Assembly (NCBI GenBank): GCA_035135055.1
Contig: JAVFHQ010000005.1
Span: 124,001-188,000 of the forward strand
Direction: 5' to 3'
Source: Oleoguttula mirabilis
Lineage: Eukaryota > Ascomycota > Dothideomycetes > Mycosphaerellales > Teratosphaeriaceae
DNA: 64,000 bases
Shown here: piece by piece, positions 42,601 to 52,892 of the stretch
Layout of the letters: every line of letters begins with the position of its first letter
How positions within the stretch are numbered: position 1 is the stretch's first letter
The notes under the pieces: generated by a model
The model's input: the letters and a program-made list of their open reading frames with translations, nothing else
What the model was told of the DNA's origin: nothing
The model's database searches: none
Translations under genes and position numbers: made by a program

Positions 42601-44708
42601 TAGTGCTGTTGCTGGTCGCGCTGTGCCGGTGCCGCTGCTGATGATGGTGGCGGCGGCGCAGAGTTTCGCCGTCTCAGATGCTGCCAGTTCGCCGCTTGCT
42701 CCTCGTCGAACCCGGACTGCATCTTCTGCTGCTGCTGCTGCTGGTCATAGTCCTGAGCATCAAACATAGTCGCCTGGTACCCGCTGTTATTGTACCCAGT
42801 AGACCGCTCATCACGCTCATCACGCTGACGTGGCGGCGGCGGCGGCGGCGGCGGCGGCTGGTAAGAGCCAATGCTATCCGTACTCTGAGCACTCTGCCGT
42901 GGCTGCGGGCGGTACGGCACACTCTGCTCCTGCTGCGGCGTACCACGTTGTTGTTGCTGTGCCTGCCGCTGGCCGCCCAAGCCGTAGTCCGCCAGCGCCC
43001 TGGACGACTGTAGATCCTGTTGACCATCGTCGTGCTGGGAAAGAGGAGCTCGTCTACTAGAACCCCACTCGTCGCCACCCGGCCGCGATCGTAAACTCGC
43101 TAGCGATTGCGATTGCGACTGCGCCTCCTCGGATCCCCAGCCACGATTCTCCTTCGCCGCAGCAGCAGCTGGCCAGCCATTACTGTCTTGTCCATCCCTC
43201 ACCGCAGCAGCAACAGGCCGGCCACTACCGTCTCGCCCCTGCTCCGAGAAAGGCGGCGGCGGGCCACGCTCTTCCGCCCTCGCGGCTTCCGGGCGGAAAC
43301 GGTACTGATACTGGCTCGAGGGTCCGTAAGCACGCGGCGCACCCGCACTCGGACTCCGCTCGGAGAAGGCTAAGGGATCGCGGCTAAGGCGCTGCTGCTG
43401 CGGTTGAGACGGCCATCGTTGCTGCTGCTGCTGCTGCTGCGGCTCACCACCACCACTGGCACCACCAAAAGCAGTGTGGAGTGCGTTGTCCGCAGAAGGG
43501 CGCCGTGTCAGGCTGTGTTGTTGCCGCGTCTCCTGCTCGTCGTCGTGCGCTCGTCGGTGTGCGTCACCCCCATTTCCACCCTGTGCTGCAACAAACCGTT
43601 GCCCATACGTCTCCGTCGCCTCGGTAATATTCGCATTCGGCCTCTCCTCTCCGTACTTCAACGGCGCCCTCTCAACCGCTCGCGCACCCCATCCGCTCTC
43701 CTTGGGCCGTAGATCCTGCTCTTGTTCATGCCCAGGACTCGCGCCACCGCCAAAAGCGGGCATAGCCACCCTCTGCGGTCTAGAAGCTTGGCGCGTCGGG
43801 GCGAACGGGTCATCATGCCTCTTCTGTTGCTGAGCAGACTGTCCTCTGCTCATATCCTGCCGTCCGTCGAATCTCTGCTGGCTTTCCCGTCGCCCGTCCC
43901 GCCCTCCTTGCCCGGCTGTTCGTGGCGCCTCGCTGCCGTCATCCCGAGGCACTCGCGAGAATGCCGAGCGTGGCCCACCACCAATGCTTCGGATGCGTGA
44001 CGGACCCTCCGCTGCCTCGCCACTACCACTACCACCCTTGTTTGGTTCCTTCACGCGCCCATCCTCTCCCGTAGTCCGCCGCACCCCATCCCCACCAGTC
44101 GTCCGATACACATTCCCTTCCCCCTTAGGGCGATTCCGCAACAGCCTTTGACTCTCCGCCTCCCGCTTCGCCTCCACGGCCGCAGCAGCGCCCCTCTTGG
44201 CAGCCTCGGCCTGGGCTATCTCCTGCTCCTGCCGCCATTGCTCGGCCACCTTCGCTTGCTCCCCGCGCTGCACAGCCTCCCGCGCGTCACGTTCACCTCG
44301 TCGCTGCTCGGCAACAGCCCGTGCCGCCGCCTCCTGCTGTCGCCGTTGAGCGTCAGCGGCCTCCTGTGCTTCGCGCTCCCGCGCGGCACGTCGGTCGCGG
44401 AGAGCGGCCTTCTCGAGTTGCTCGGAGCGGGTGAGGGAGGAGTTGGGGTCGAAGGCGCCAGCACTAGGAGTGCCATTGTTGGGAGCTTCGGCGGTGGCAG
44501 GACTAGCGGACTGCTTGGGCGCGCGGGTGGTAGTGATCTGCCGGCGTGGTTGGAAGAAGGGTGCCGCTGGGGTGAGAACAGATGGAAGGTCCGCGGTTAA
44601 GCGACATGCACATATGAGGCATAGCGAGGATGTTGTCTACGCTCCATTAGCTATAGCTCACTCGTATCGTTGAAACTGACGAACCCTCAAAACACGCTGC
44701 CGCCTCAT
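39682..44708 (-). CDS. ifm1: Mitochondrial translation initiation factor IF-2, greatly extended
   Basis: GTPase that brings initiator tRNA to the small mitochondrial ribosomal subunit. The model uses exon 1 at 44708-44681, exon 2 at 44566-39893 and exon 3 at 39833-39682 (introns 114 and 59 bp), for about 1,617 residues against roughly 700 in yeast or human. Exon 1 gives MRRQRVLRV, basic like a presequence; its splice uses GTCAGT and is the least certain join. Residues about 60-730 are disordered, with polyglutamine runs, an eight-proline run and Arg/Glu-rich coiled-coil-like sequence. Two CCHC knuckles (CGRCGEAGHVAREC and CNVCGQAGHYAYDC) sit near 735. An IF2 N2-like segment (LPEFVSVATLAQTLGV) is near 993. 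The G domain begins near 1083 with IMGHVDHGKTTILDYL, then DTPGHAAF and VNKMDRE. The last exon completes domain C4 with GTIDSLKNVKKDVQEM and GTECGMGFEGWDGF. Confidence 0.9.
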
Positions 44709-45071
44709 TGTATACTACAGATGTGATGGCGGCAGGCAGTCGGGCATGCACAGTTACTTGCTCGTTCGGAGGTGCTCTGGACGACGCCGCTTTTGATTGA
44801 AGTTGATTGGCTGATTTGACGGCCACAGCAACTTTATCAAGGTAGTTTAACTACCTCTAGAGTCTATGAAGAATACTACGCCGTCTGGGCAACCTAATTC
44901 CTTGTTGATTTTGTGATTCTTCCTAATAAATGGTCTACACCGCCACGCTGGCTGCAGCAGCGCGAGCGTCATTCGCTTTCTTCCAGTCCCAGACATCGTG
45001 TGCTCGATCCCAACGGCCTCGATTGCGCCTGCGACAGACCGATCAGCATGCATTGCCTCGAGTGACACATG
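44709..45071. promoter_or_regulatory. Upstream region of IF-2
   Basis: About 360 bases upstream of the IF-2 start, including an ATTGG box (inverted CCAAT) near 44803-44812. No open frame of note. Confidence 0.35.
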
Positions 45072-45460
45072 TTATATAGGTGTAGGACTCATGAATTGTT
45101 GTAGACCGGCGGGCAGAGCGCTGTCGGCCAGCTGACGGCGCCAGACTGCACGCTCTGCCGCAACTCCCGCTACAGCTTGTGCAGGTAGGGTAGAATGAGA
45201 GCGGAAGGGGTGAAGATCCGTGTCGGCTTCTGTAGCACTATCTGGGCCGCCCGGAGCAGACTTCAAGAAATCGCGAAGAGGATGATATGAATCGATGGCG
45301 ATGGCAATCAGGTCCAACTGCCACGATAAGCGAGCTGGCAGCAGCATGGCCGAGTAGGTCACGCCGCTTGTTGCTTGATGCCGTACCGGCGCCCTTCTTC
45401 CTTCTTCGTTGCGCCTGTCCGCCGTTGGGGTGTCCGCGGTCGCCGCGCAGCCTACGCGAA
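45072..45460 (-). CDS. Possible exon of an unrecognised minus-strand gene
   Basis: A minus-strand frame with consistent composition runs from about 45460 down to a stop at 45072. It includes DTPTADRRNEEGRRAPVRHQ, TYSAMLLPARLSWQLDLIAI and RAVWRRQLADSALPAGLQQF. It lacks an obvious ATG. An acceptor-like CCAG lies just upstream, and a candidate first exon in another frame begins near 45569 (MLHKHLPFLTTSRSRRAR, mitochondrial-presequence-like), but I could not join them cleanly. It may be a small two-exon gene, a frameshifted gene or an accidental frame. No family recognised. Confidence 0.3.
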
Positions 45461-45787
45461 AGACCTGGCGCGCTCGCTAGTAGGTTTAAGCAGAGATGAA
45501 GGCGGTGCGAGTCTGCGGGCGCGACGGGAACGAGAAGTTGTGAGGAACGGAAGATGCTTATGTAGCATGGTGCTTTTGCATAGGAACAGTGGAAGACGGC
45601 GAAGCTGAGGTGGGGTGCCAAACATCCTGTTTGCTCTTGCATGTTCGCGTTTCCGCGTGACACGCAATTTTAAGCTTTTGCGTCACATGGAAATTGATGG
45701 TGTCGCAAACTTGCCTGCGCACCTTCCCCAACAACTCTTTCTCATTGCCATCCCAACTGCGGACCTTAATACAGCCAACTCCTCGCC

Positions 45788-47093
45788 ATGGTCCAATCAC
45801 TCTACTCGCAGCAGTATGTCGAAGCTGTGGCCCTTTTCCGAGCCGGCGCACCCGACGAGTGCATCGAGCTCGCCGAGCATAACCTTACCAACCCGACCCT
45901 GCCGCGCTACCATCAGATGAAGAATCTCATCTTGATCGCTGGAGCCGAAGCCGACTGGTACGCAGCGGAGCGCTGCCGTCGCCGAACCGAGGACATTTGG
46001 CACTACGTGACGCAGAGGACGCCGGAGGGTGATGAGGAGGGTGATGAGGAGGCTTGGGCGGCGCTCAGCGATATCCGTAGTGACTTAGGAGCAACTCAGA
46101 CAGAACCAGGCCGAGGATGCACCGGAGCAGATTGACAGATCGCTTATGAATCCGTATGCTGACGCGGGCGAGGATGATGAGGAGGAGCACGATGACGAGA
46201 GCAGGTTGGAGGAGCTAGACGAGGTGCGCAAAGCGGAAGAGGAGCTGTGGGGACCCATCGGTGGCGGCGACGTGATAGGCGGGCTCCAGCGCTCGTGGGG
46301 CCGGATGGAACAAGGCGCTGGCCTCTCGGACACCGAGCGTACACCAGCCATGACAGGTGCTGCACCTGCAGAGGACTTGATGGCAGCGCTAGAGGAGACC
46401 ATGGTCTTCGAAGGCGGACAAGAGTCCATGGGAGCAGGTGAGGACGTGGGTGGATCGGTCGATACTGGGCAAGTCGAGCAAGCAGCAGAAGAGGTGGCGG
46501 CTGTCCCGCCTCCGGGGGTCGTTGCGGTCAGTCAGCAGGAAGGCTTGTACGTAGCGGAAGACAAGCCCGAGAAGTCGCAAGAGCAACAGAGCACTCTCGA
46601 AGAATCAAACGAGGCTGATGTAGTGGTCGCTGCTGGACCGGGTCTTTCCCTAACTTACCACTGCCCCGCCAGACATCACTGTCTCTGCGGCGCAGGGTCA
46701 GACGAAGGAGCATGAGGCAGGAGATTCGGGACACACAGAGCACGATGAGCATCCATCCGTCTCGCAAACGTCGCCGCCCCTACCATCGGCCACACCAACG
46801 CCGCGCCCGACGAGCACACTGCCCAGCAGGTCAATGTAAGTGCCCACTCAAACTTCTCGAACGAACCGCGGCCATGGCTAAAAGCAAGTAGTCCTCCATA
46901 CATGGATCCGACTACCGCGTCGCGAACGCGCGACCGATCGAGAGGGCGGCGTGATGCAATAAGAGCCTTTACGGTTTGTCGACTTTTTGGACTAATCGCA
47001 TCAGAGATCGGCTTCCTGAATGCAGGTGCGGCTTCGTTCGGATGGCGTATCTCATTATTACAGTGTCGAGGACTCGAGATGCGCGTATTCTAG
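45788..47093 (+). CDS. Unrecognised TPR-like acidic protein with two apparent frame breaks
   Basis: Opens MVQSLYSQQYVEAVALFRAG with helical repeats resembling TPR (DECIELAEHNLTNPTLPRYH, AEADWYAAERCRRR), followed by a long acidic, disordered region (GEDDEEEHDDESRLEELDEV) and a Thr/Pro-rich tail. A clean 56-bp intron at 46836-46891 (GTAAGT to TAG) joins SATPTPRPTSTLPSRS to PPYMDPTTASRTRDRSR. Two other changes of frame are not explained by ordinary introns. At 46087-46088 SDIRSDL should continue EQLRQNQAED, and near 46650 AAGPG should continue into ITVSAAQGQTKE. An 82-bp intron (46007-46088, GTGACG donor) and a 31-bp intron (46642-46672) would bridge them but are poor. Single inserted bases are the simpler reading. 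The gene is either a pseudogene or carries assembly errors. The last exon may end before 47093. Confidence 0.55.
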
Positions 47094-47372
47094 ATCTCGA
47101 CGAAGCGTTCAAATCTCGTTCTATCTGTCTCCGATAGGCAACATCGCTCGGATGCGAAACGCGGACAGCTCGAAGCTGCCTAGATACCTTAGTCGTGTAT
47201 ACCTTATTATTCGAGTGACTTTCGCCGCATTTGCTTGAACGTAATTGGCTCATGCACCGCCTCACCCCCGAAACTCCCCATGACGCTTGTGCTTTGCCAT
47301 CTGCTCGGTCACCGTCCTGACTCCTACCAAACTACACAGCAAGCACCGTACCATCAGCATAACACCAGCAAC
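47094..47372. other. Short spacer upstream of cbp6
   Basis: About 280 bases, presumed 3' flank of the TPR-like gene and promoter of cbp6. Nothing specific recognised. Confidence 0.35.
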
Positions 47373-47767
47373 ATGTCTCGCCAGGTACTTCTTCCTTCCA
47401 CACGTCCCAACAACGACATATGTACTGACTATATCCCCAGCAAACGATCCAACACTACGCCCGCCTCCTCACCCGCTGGCCCACCGACCGCCTGCGCCCC
47501 GAACACCCCCATTTCCAGCAACTGCTCCGCAAACGCCTGCAAGCCGCCCCCTCCAGCCACGCCAACGAAGCACGCGAAGTCAACGCCGCCTACCTGCTCA
47601 TCGACAATGCCTTCGCCAAGCAATACCCGCTCTCGGAGAATGTGATGAAGCCGACGAGCGCGCCGACGCATTATACCGACCTGGAGCGCGAGCTGGACGA
47701 GGCGCCCGATCGGACGTGGTGGGATGGGGTGGTGAAGAGGGTGAAAGGGTTGGTGAGGCTGAGGTGA
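47373..47767 (+). CDS. cbp6: Cytochrome b assembly factor Cbp6 (UQCC2 homologue)
   Basis: Small mitochondrial protein that, with Cbp3, binds the ribosome exit and newly made cytochrome b during complex III biogenesis. Exon 1 is 12 bases (47373-47384, MSRQ) and exon 2 47441-47767, with a 56-bp intron (GTACTT to CAG); 112 residues. Matching features are an LYR-like N-terminal helix (QHYARLLTRWPTDRLRP), a second helix ending REVNAAYLLIDNAFAKQYPL, the conserved KPTSAPTHYTDLERELDEAP, and the C-terminal basic helix VVKRVKGLVRL. The long exon has no in-frame ATG near its start, so the tiny first exon is needed. Yeast Cbp6 is slightly longer (162). The assignment is by overall pattern and is less certain than the housekeeping genes. 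Confidence 0.78.
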
Positions 47768-48036
47768 TTGGGTGGTGTTGGTCACTACTGGGCTCGTGGG
47801 ACTGCGCGGCATAGGGTCGTGGCGCCGCCCTCGTTGGTTTGCTGCAGTGCACACTGTGCTACGCGGGAACAAGTGACAGCGGCGACGATGTTTGGTCACT
47901 GGTGGAGCGCATGGTCACTGCGACCAGCACAGCATAACTTTGGGACATGCTGGCACCTACTCTGCCATGCACCTCGACCTCTCTACACTTGGCTCAACAC
48001 ATCCACACCCACCATTGCAGCTTCCGTACACTCGAC
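47768..48036. other. Short spacer
   Basis: About 270 bases between cbp6 and the next unknown gene. No feature recognised. Confidence 0.3.
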
Positions 48037-49154
48037 ATGCCTACACCGACATCTTACACCTCAGCATCACCAAACATGACACCCCAACGCAACCGCGCGA
48101 CCAGCAACCCAACCCCCGAAATCGCCATCTTCCCCCTAATCCACGGCAGCCACCCCGACATGGCCTTCGGCCAGCCCTCAAGACCGACCAAGAACTCGCC
48201 ACCCTCCGCGCCACGCCCAACATAACCATCGCCAACGCCGCCACCATCCACTGGGCCAACGCCGCCTACTGGGTCCACGAGAACAACATCCACACCATGT
48301 CCCCCACCGACCTCGACGTCTACAACCCCCTCATGACCCACTACGAGCAGTCCTACAAGGAGTACGAAGCCCACATGCTCCCGGCGCACTACAAAGTGCT
48401 CAATGACCTCTGGCTGTACATGAAGCCGGCAGCTGAGCGGCGATTCCGGCGCTTGCCCGTGGCGAAGAGCAATCAGGTCAAGCAAGCGCTTCTCGAGCAT
48501 GAAGGCGCGGACAATTTGCCGGATGATTGTTTGCCGACGCCGGTCTTGGAGCAGAGGCGCATGTTTGCTGACGTGCTGCCGACGAGTGTTTTTCGGGCGG
48601 CGAAGGAGAGAAGGGATAGTGATGGCAGCAGCGAGACGGAGTGGTGCAACAAAGTCTTCCCCGAAATCCAGCCCGCATCGAGCGAGTCGGTGTCGCATCA
48701 TCATGGCTCTGACCGCGCCGACGATCGCTCCGCCGTCCCTCACATCTGGTGCGAGGTCGTGGCCGAGGAGCTTGCACCATCGACCCAAGCGAGCAAACAG
48801 CTGCGCACCGAGAAGTCATCCGTAGGCGATCACCCTGCCTCCACCATCTCCACCCAGCAGCAGGCTACGGCCAACCCCTCGAGCCAGCCGCCATACGCCG
48901 CCGCCACCTCCGCGCGAACCTCGCAGCCTGATTCGGCAATGGCTCGGTCTGTCCGCGCACCTTCCGCATCCGCAGTGGAAACCGCAGCGGAGACCGTAGC
49001 AGCAAGAAATCCCGAAGAGCGTCAGGTGGCGCCGCCCCTTCTTGCCGAGGTTGGGGAGCGCGTCGTGCTGCTCACGGCTGGGGAGGCAGATGCGGCGGAG
49101 CGGGCTTGGATCGAGTGGGGCGAGGAGTGGTATGAGCGCAGTGGGCTTTTTTGA
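48037..49154 (+). CDS. Unrecognised protein with an apparent single-base frameshift
   Basis: From ATG 48037 (or 48076) one frame reads NPTPEIAIFPLIHGSHPDMA with strong C-ending codons. At about 48176 the coding signal passes to a second frame, ALKTDQELATLRATPN, which continues to the stop at 49154. No GT dinucleotide occurs in the first segment, so an intron cannot explain the change; restoring one base after CAG would fuse the frames. The alternative is that translation begins in the second frame at ATG 47967, whose first 70 codons lack coding bias. The body is helical (YNPLMTHYEQSYKEYEAHML, MKPAAERRFRRLPVAKSNQV) and the C-terminal third is disordered, ending RAWIEWGEEWYERSGLF. No family recognised. 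Confidence 0.55.
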
Positions 49155-49611
49155 GAAGAAGGAAAGCGGAAGCGGACGGGCTGCTAGAAGTCGAGAGTGT
49201 TTGCAAGTCCAAAACAGTGCACGGATATGCCTAGGTATCTGCCCTAACCCTACCCCCGAGACTGTCTTTAGAATGGGTGCAGGTCAACGGTGACTCTTAG
49301 ACGCCTCAAACAAGCGCTTAGCGAACGTAGTGTACCCCATGGCACCGATCCTTCTTGCTGTGTCGCGCTGTACCAGCAACACCTACTGTATACAGCCCCA
49401 AGTTCCGGACACGGTACAACGCCTTTAAGACCGGCACCATATGTTGGACAACGAGCGTGAAGTCGGGTGCCCCTCGCCAAGTCTGGAGTATAGCATTGCG
49501 CAACTGTATGGAGATTCGCCATATTCGACAGGGCTCCCAGACTACCCACAGTCCGTTCCATACAGTCGCGGTCAAAAGCAGCGCCTCATATGAGTATTAT
49601 AGGGTTTACCG
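49155..49611. other. Convergent spacer
   Basis: About 460 bases between the 3' ends of two unknown genes on opposite strands. Short frames on both strands are not supported. Confidence 0.4.
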
Positions 49612-50952
49612 CTAGTCCTCGATATAAGTCGGGTTCCCCAACTCCGACCCGGTGGCCCGCAGATGCAGACTGCGCAAGGAGCGCTGGTGCTCGTCATGGA
49701 GCGCCTTCATCGCCGCCTCCGCCTGCCGCGCCAGCTCGGCCTGTTGCTCCATGACCGCCTTGGCCTCGCCCGCCACTTTCGCTTGGCGCATCATCTTCTC
49801 CATCAGCTGCTCTTGGTGTTGCTGGTACAGGATCCACTCATTCTGGGTCGCTGGCAGCGCTGCAGGCGCTCGAGAAGACCATTCGGTAGAGGGTTGAGGG
49901 GTACGGGTCCTGGGCTCCCGTTTGATTTTGCTAGGCGGTGAGGCTCGGGTCGAGGAGAGCGAGGTGGGTGGCCTTGGTGCCCTGGTCGAGACGGGCTCGG
50001 TCTTGATCTATGGGTAAGTTAGTTGATTCGGAGGATGTGCCGCTTTCGCCAGGGTGGACTCACTCGAGATGTAGCCGACTCGGGGGTTCGACGGGAGTGT
50101 TCCGGAGTTTCTGGAGTACCGCTCGGTTCCGCATCCTGAGCACGACCACGCGATGTTGAGGAGGACAGACGATCGATGACGGTGTCGAGGATACCGACGG
50201 CCGACCGCTTGACGGTGTGCCCTCTCCTCTTATACGCCACCACGGTGCTCTTCAGCTCTCTGCGGGCCTTCCCGCCGTCTTGGGCGGTCAGAGTAGACAG
50301 GACCTTGACCTTGTTGAGTATCGTGCTGCTCCAGTCCTGAGGCTTCTCCGGTAACGCCGAGACGAAGTTGGCTGGCAGAGCCTCGGTCGCCAGGTCGACG
50401 GTGTCCCAGTTGGTGTGACATTCGGCGATGAGCTCGTCGCGCCGCTTTCTCGACTCCTTGGCGCACTTGTCGTATCCCTTGTGGTGGACTCGTAATCCAG
50501 TAGGATACTATGCAGGCAATGTCAGCACAGAGCATTCGTACACAATAACTAGTGCCCTCTACCTCTCTCCTCGTTCGGCGCTTTTTAGGGCCATTGGAAG
50601 GTTGGTACTCCGTATCGCTGTCTTCATGCTCTTCCTCTAGCCTTCGTTTCTTGCCTCGGTTCCCTGGCGCACCGAAAGAGCCCGTCCTCGCAGTAACCGC
50701 AACAGGTGTAACCTCTCCAGACTGGCCATCGTGCGGCGGTACGTACTCGTTGTCGGTCTTCTGTACCATGTTTGGTGCAGGAGGGACAAAGTCCTCGGTC
50801 CCTGGATGGAGTAGTGGCTGCTCCCTCGGGAGGGATGACTCTGCGGTGGCCACGTTGTCATCGAACGCGAAATCCAGCTGATCCTTGTTGACGTGCTGTC
50901 CATACCGGCCACAAAGCCGATTGGAAGGTCCCATGTCTTGATGAGCTTGCAT
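49612..50952 (-). CDS. Unrecognised nuclear-type protein, three exons
   Basis: Exons 50952-50563, 50507-50064 and 50007-49612, with introns of 55 bp (GTAGAG to TAG) and 56 bp (GTGAGT to TAG), both phase 0, give about 409 residues. Exon 1 ends in a basic stretch with an NLS-like GNRGKKRRLEEEHEDSD and PKKRRTRRE. Exon 2 is compact (TGLRVHHKGYDKCAKESRKR, PQDWSSTILNKVKVLSTLTA). Exon 3 ends in a long helix rich in Gln, Glu and Met (LMEKMMRQAKVAGEAKAV, ELARQAEAAMKALHDEHQRS). The N-terminus is uncertain. A neighbouring frame starting at ATG 50972 (MTSLALVCKLIKTWDLPIGF) looks more coding for its first 22 codons and would fuse if one base near 50905 were restored. No family recognised; its role is unknown. 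Confidence 0.62.
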
Positions 50953-50972
50953 ACCAAGGCAAGGGAAGTCAT

Positions 50973-51653
50973 TGGGGGATTGTAGTGAAACGCCTACAAA
51001 TATATGGCTTAAGAGTTTGCTTCTCTGGAGGTGTTGAAAGAGACGGTTTGTAGTCAGTGAAAGAAAACGGCACCGAAGAAAGAAGACGGCAGCAAACATC
51101 AGCTACAGAGGGAACCGAAGGCCTGGCCGGAGCTGTTTGAAGCGAAAGCGGATGACAGAGATTGCAACGTAGAGATCAAGGATGAGGTGGACAGGGATGC
51201 CGGTGGTGTCGGAAGATGAAGATCGTGCCATGGAGGACGCTCCAGACGCACAGCGGGCGGACGATACGGCGGAGATAGTGCCAGTCCGTCAAATCCTACT
51301 CTGCATATTTCAAACTCAGGGCGGGTACCTATAGGGTGCCGCTTGTACAGCAGATTGTTCGTAAAAGTGTGTAGAGGTAGCATCTCCGCAGTCGAGGCAA
51401 ACGTAGAGCTTACGTAGTCGCATCCAGCAGGCTCACAAGAGATAGTGCTAGATAGGTTCCACGCTGTTACAGTACGCTCACTGCGCCACCAATCTAATCC
51501 CAGCCCTGCAGTTCTGAACATTCATCACATTAGTAGTCGGCACGCCCAGCCGCTTGAGAAGCCATATGAAGAAACCGATTGCTCTCGAGACAGCAATGAA
51601 AACGATAACAGGCGTTCAGGAGGTTTTCGGAAAGGGTAGGATCCGGTCCAACA
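50973..51653. other. Spacer between two unknown minus-strand genes
   Basis: About 680 bases. A 140-codon minus-strand frame (51521-51099) has no coding bias or homology that I recognise and is probably accidental. It should hold the promoter of the gene to its left. Confidence 0.4.
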
Positions 51654-52892
51654 TCAGTCACCAAGAGTGTCTCCCGAGATAGCATCCACCCGACTGCTGC
51701 CGCGAGTCTGCAACGACTCCCACCTCCTCTGCCTATCTTCAAGCACAAGCCATTTCGCCTTAGCCTTTGCTTCATCTGCCTTCAGCTTGTGGATCTCGTC
51801 AATCCTCGCGAATGTCTCTTCCAAGTCGTCGGTGGGCAATGCTGCGGTGCTTGCCCCTACGCTAGGACGTTCTGCGCCAGGCTCACTCTTGACCGCCTGT
51901 TTCTCCGCCCGGCGGGAGCCAGTCGCCTGTCCCGGCGTCGTCGGAGGCAACAGTGGGTCGGTTTCAGTCGTGGTATCATGATAATCGCCAGAGGATGCTG
52001 CGTCGTCCGACAACCTTTCCAAGAGAGCATCCAGAGCGGCAGGCTCAGCAAAGGAGCTTGGTGCGAGTGTGGGTGACCGAGCTATTTCAGGAGGCACTGC
52101 CGACAGAGCGTTGATGGCCGCCTTCACATCTTCAGCCGTGAGCCAAAGTGTACCATCGCCGCTCTCAGAGCGCTCGGCAAAGGCAGTGCCCATAGCACGA
52201 CGGGCGTTAGCAACACCCGACATACCACGGCCAGGCGCCACGTCAGCAAGCCGGCGAAGCGCTGATAACAGCGGCCGGCCCCAGTCTCTTGGTTCACCGT
52301 GCGGCATCAGCCCCTCTGGCATCCACTCGGTATGCGGGACTCTCCACTTATCTCTGATGCCCTTGACTAGTGCATGGCGCTCCGCTTGCGTGCCAGATGT
52401 GCAGTCAGTATACTTCTTAACCCCCCGACCTCTGCGTCTCGCGGAAATTGGTGTCACAGGTGTGGCAGACGCCGAGTCCACACGAGCCCTCTTCAGCGAA
52501 GGCTGAGACGCAACAAAGTCCGGGTCTTGCTCATCGCGCTTCGTGTCCTCCACGTCCGCTTGAGCTTGCAACCTGGCGTCTTCGCCAGACAGCGACTCTT
52601 GCGTGCCTTCTGCAAGCGGTGGGTTCGTATGATTGTGCACAGCCGTGGTCGGCGTCTCTGGTTCCGGTCTGGCAAGTGTCGTGGGCGAAGGTGAGACCAT
52701 GTTGGCGACTGGTGCTCTTTGTCGCGCCTGGTCACTCGTAGGCCAGTAGGAGCTGAGTGTGTTGCTTCGGACTCTACTGCTGCTGGCGATAGGCCTCCTA
52801 GCACTAGGCGTGGATGGCCCTCCACCCCGCCTCGCTAACCGCGACTGCCCTCGCTGGACGGTGTCCACTGGCGTATTGTATGACCCAGACAT
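51654..52892 (-). CDS. Unrecognised protein, 412 aa
   Basis: Single exon; ATG at 52892 (MSGSYNTPVDTVQRGQSRLA) is preferred to a GTG five codons upstream. The N-terminal 130 residues are disordered, rich in Ser, Pro, Thr and Arg. The centre has a compact segment around GRGVKKYTDCTSGTQAERHA, IRDKWRVPHTEWMPEGLMPH and RPLLSALRRLADVAPGRGMS, followed by a predicted helical region. The C-terminus is an amphipathic helix (LEETFARIDEIHKLKADEAK, then LVLEDRQRRWESLQTRG). The basic ARRRGRGVKK segment could direct it to the nucleus. I do not recognise the family. It shares its general layout with the gene to its left (disordered start, compact centre, terminal charged helix), but clear homology is not visible. 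Confidence 0.7.
   Translation of the reverse strand: MSGSYNTPVDTVQRGQSRLARRGGGPSTPSARRPIASSSRVRSNTLSSYWPTSDQARQRAPVANMVSPSPTTLARPEPETPTTAVHNHTNPPLAEGTQESLSGEDARLQAQADVEDTKRDEQDPDFVASQPSLKRARVDSASATPVTPISARRRGRGVKKYTDCTSGTQAERHALVKGIRDKWRVPHTEWMPEGLMPHGEPRDWGRPLLSALRRLADVAPGRGMSGVANARRAMGTAFAERSESGDGTLWLTAEDVKAAINALSAVPPEIARSPTLAPSSFAEPAALDALLERLSDDAASSGDYHDTTTETDPLLPPTTPGQATGSRRAEKQAVKSEPGAERPSVGASTAALPTDDLEETFARIDEIHKLKADEAKAKAKWLVLEDRQRRWESLQTRGSSRVDAISGDTLGD

Noticed and set aside
51099..51521. 140-codon minus-strand frame
   Set aside because: No coding bias, no domain, ends where the neighbouring gene's leader should be.
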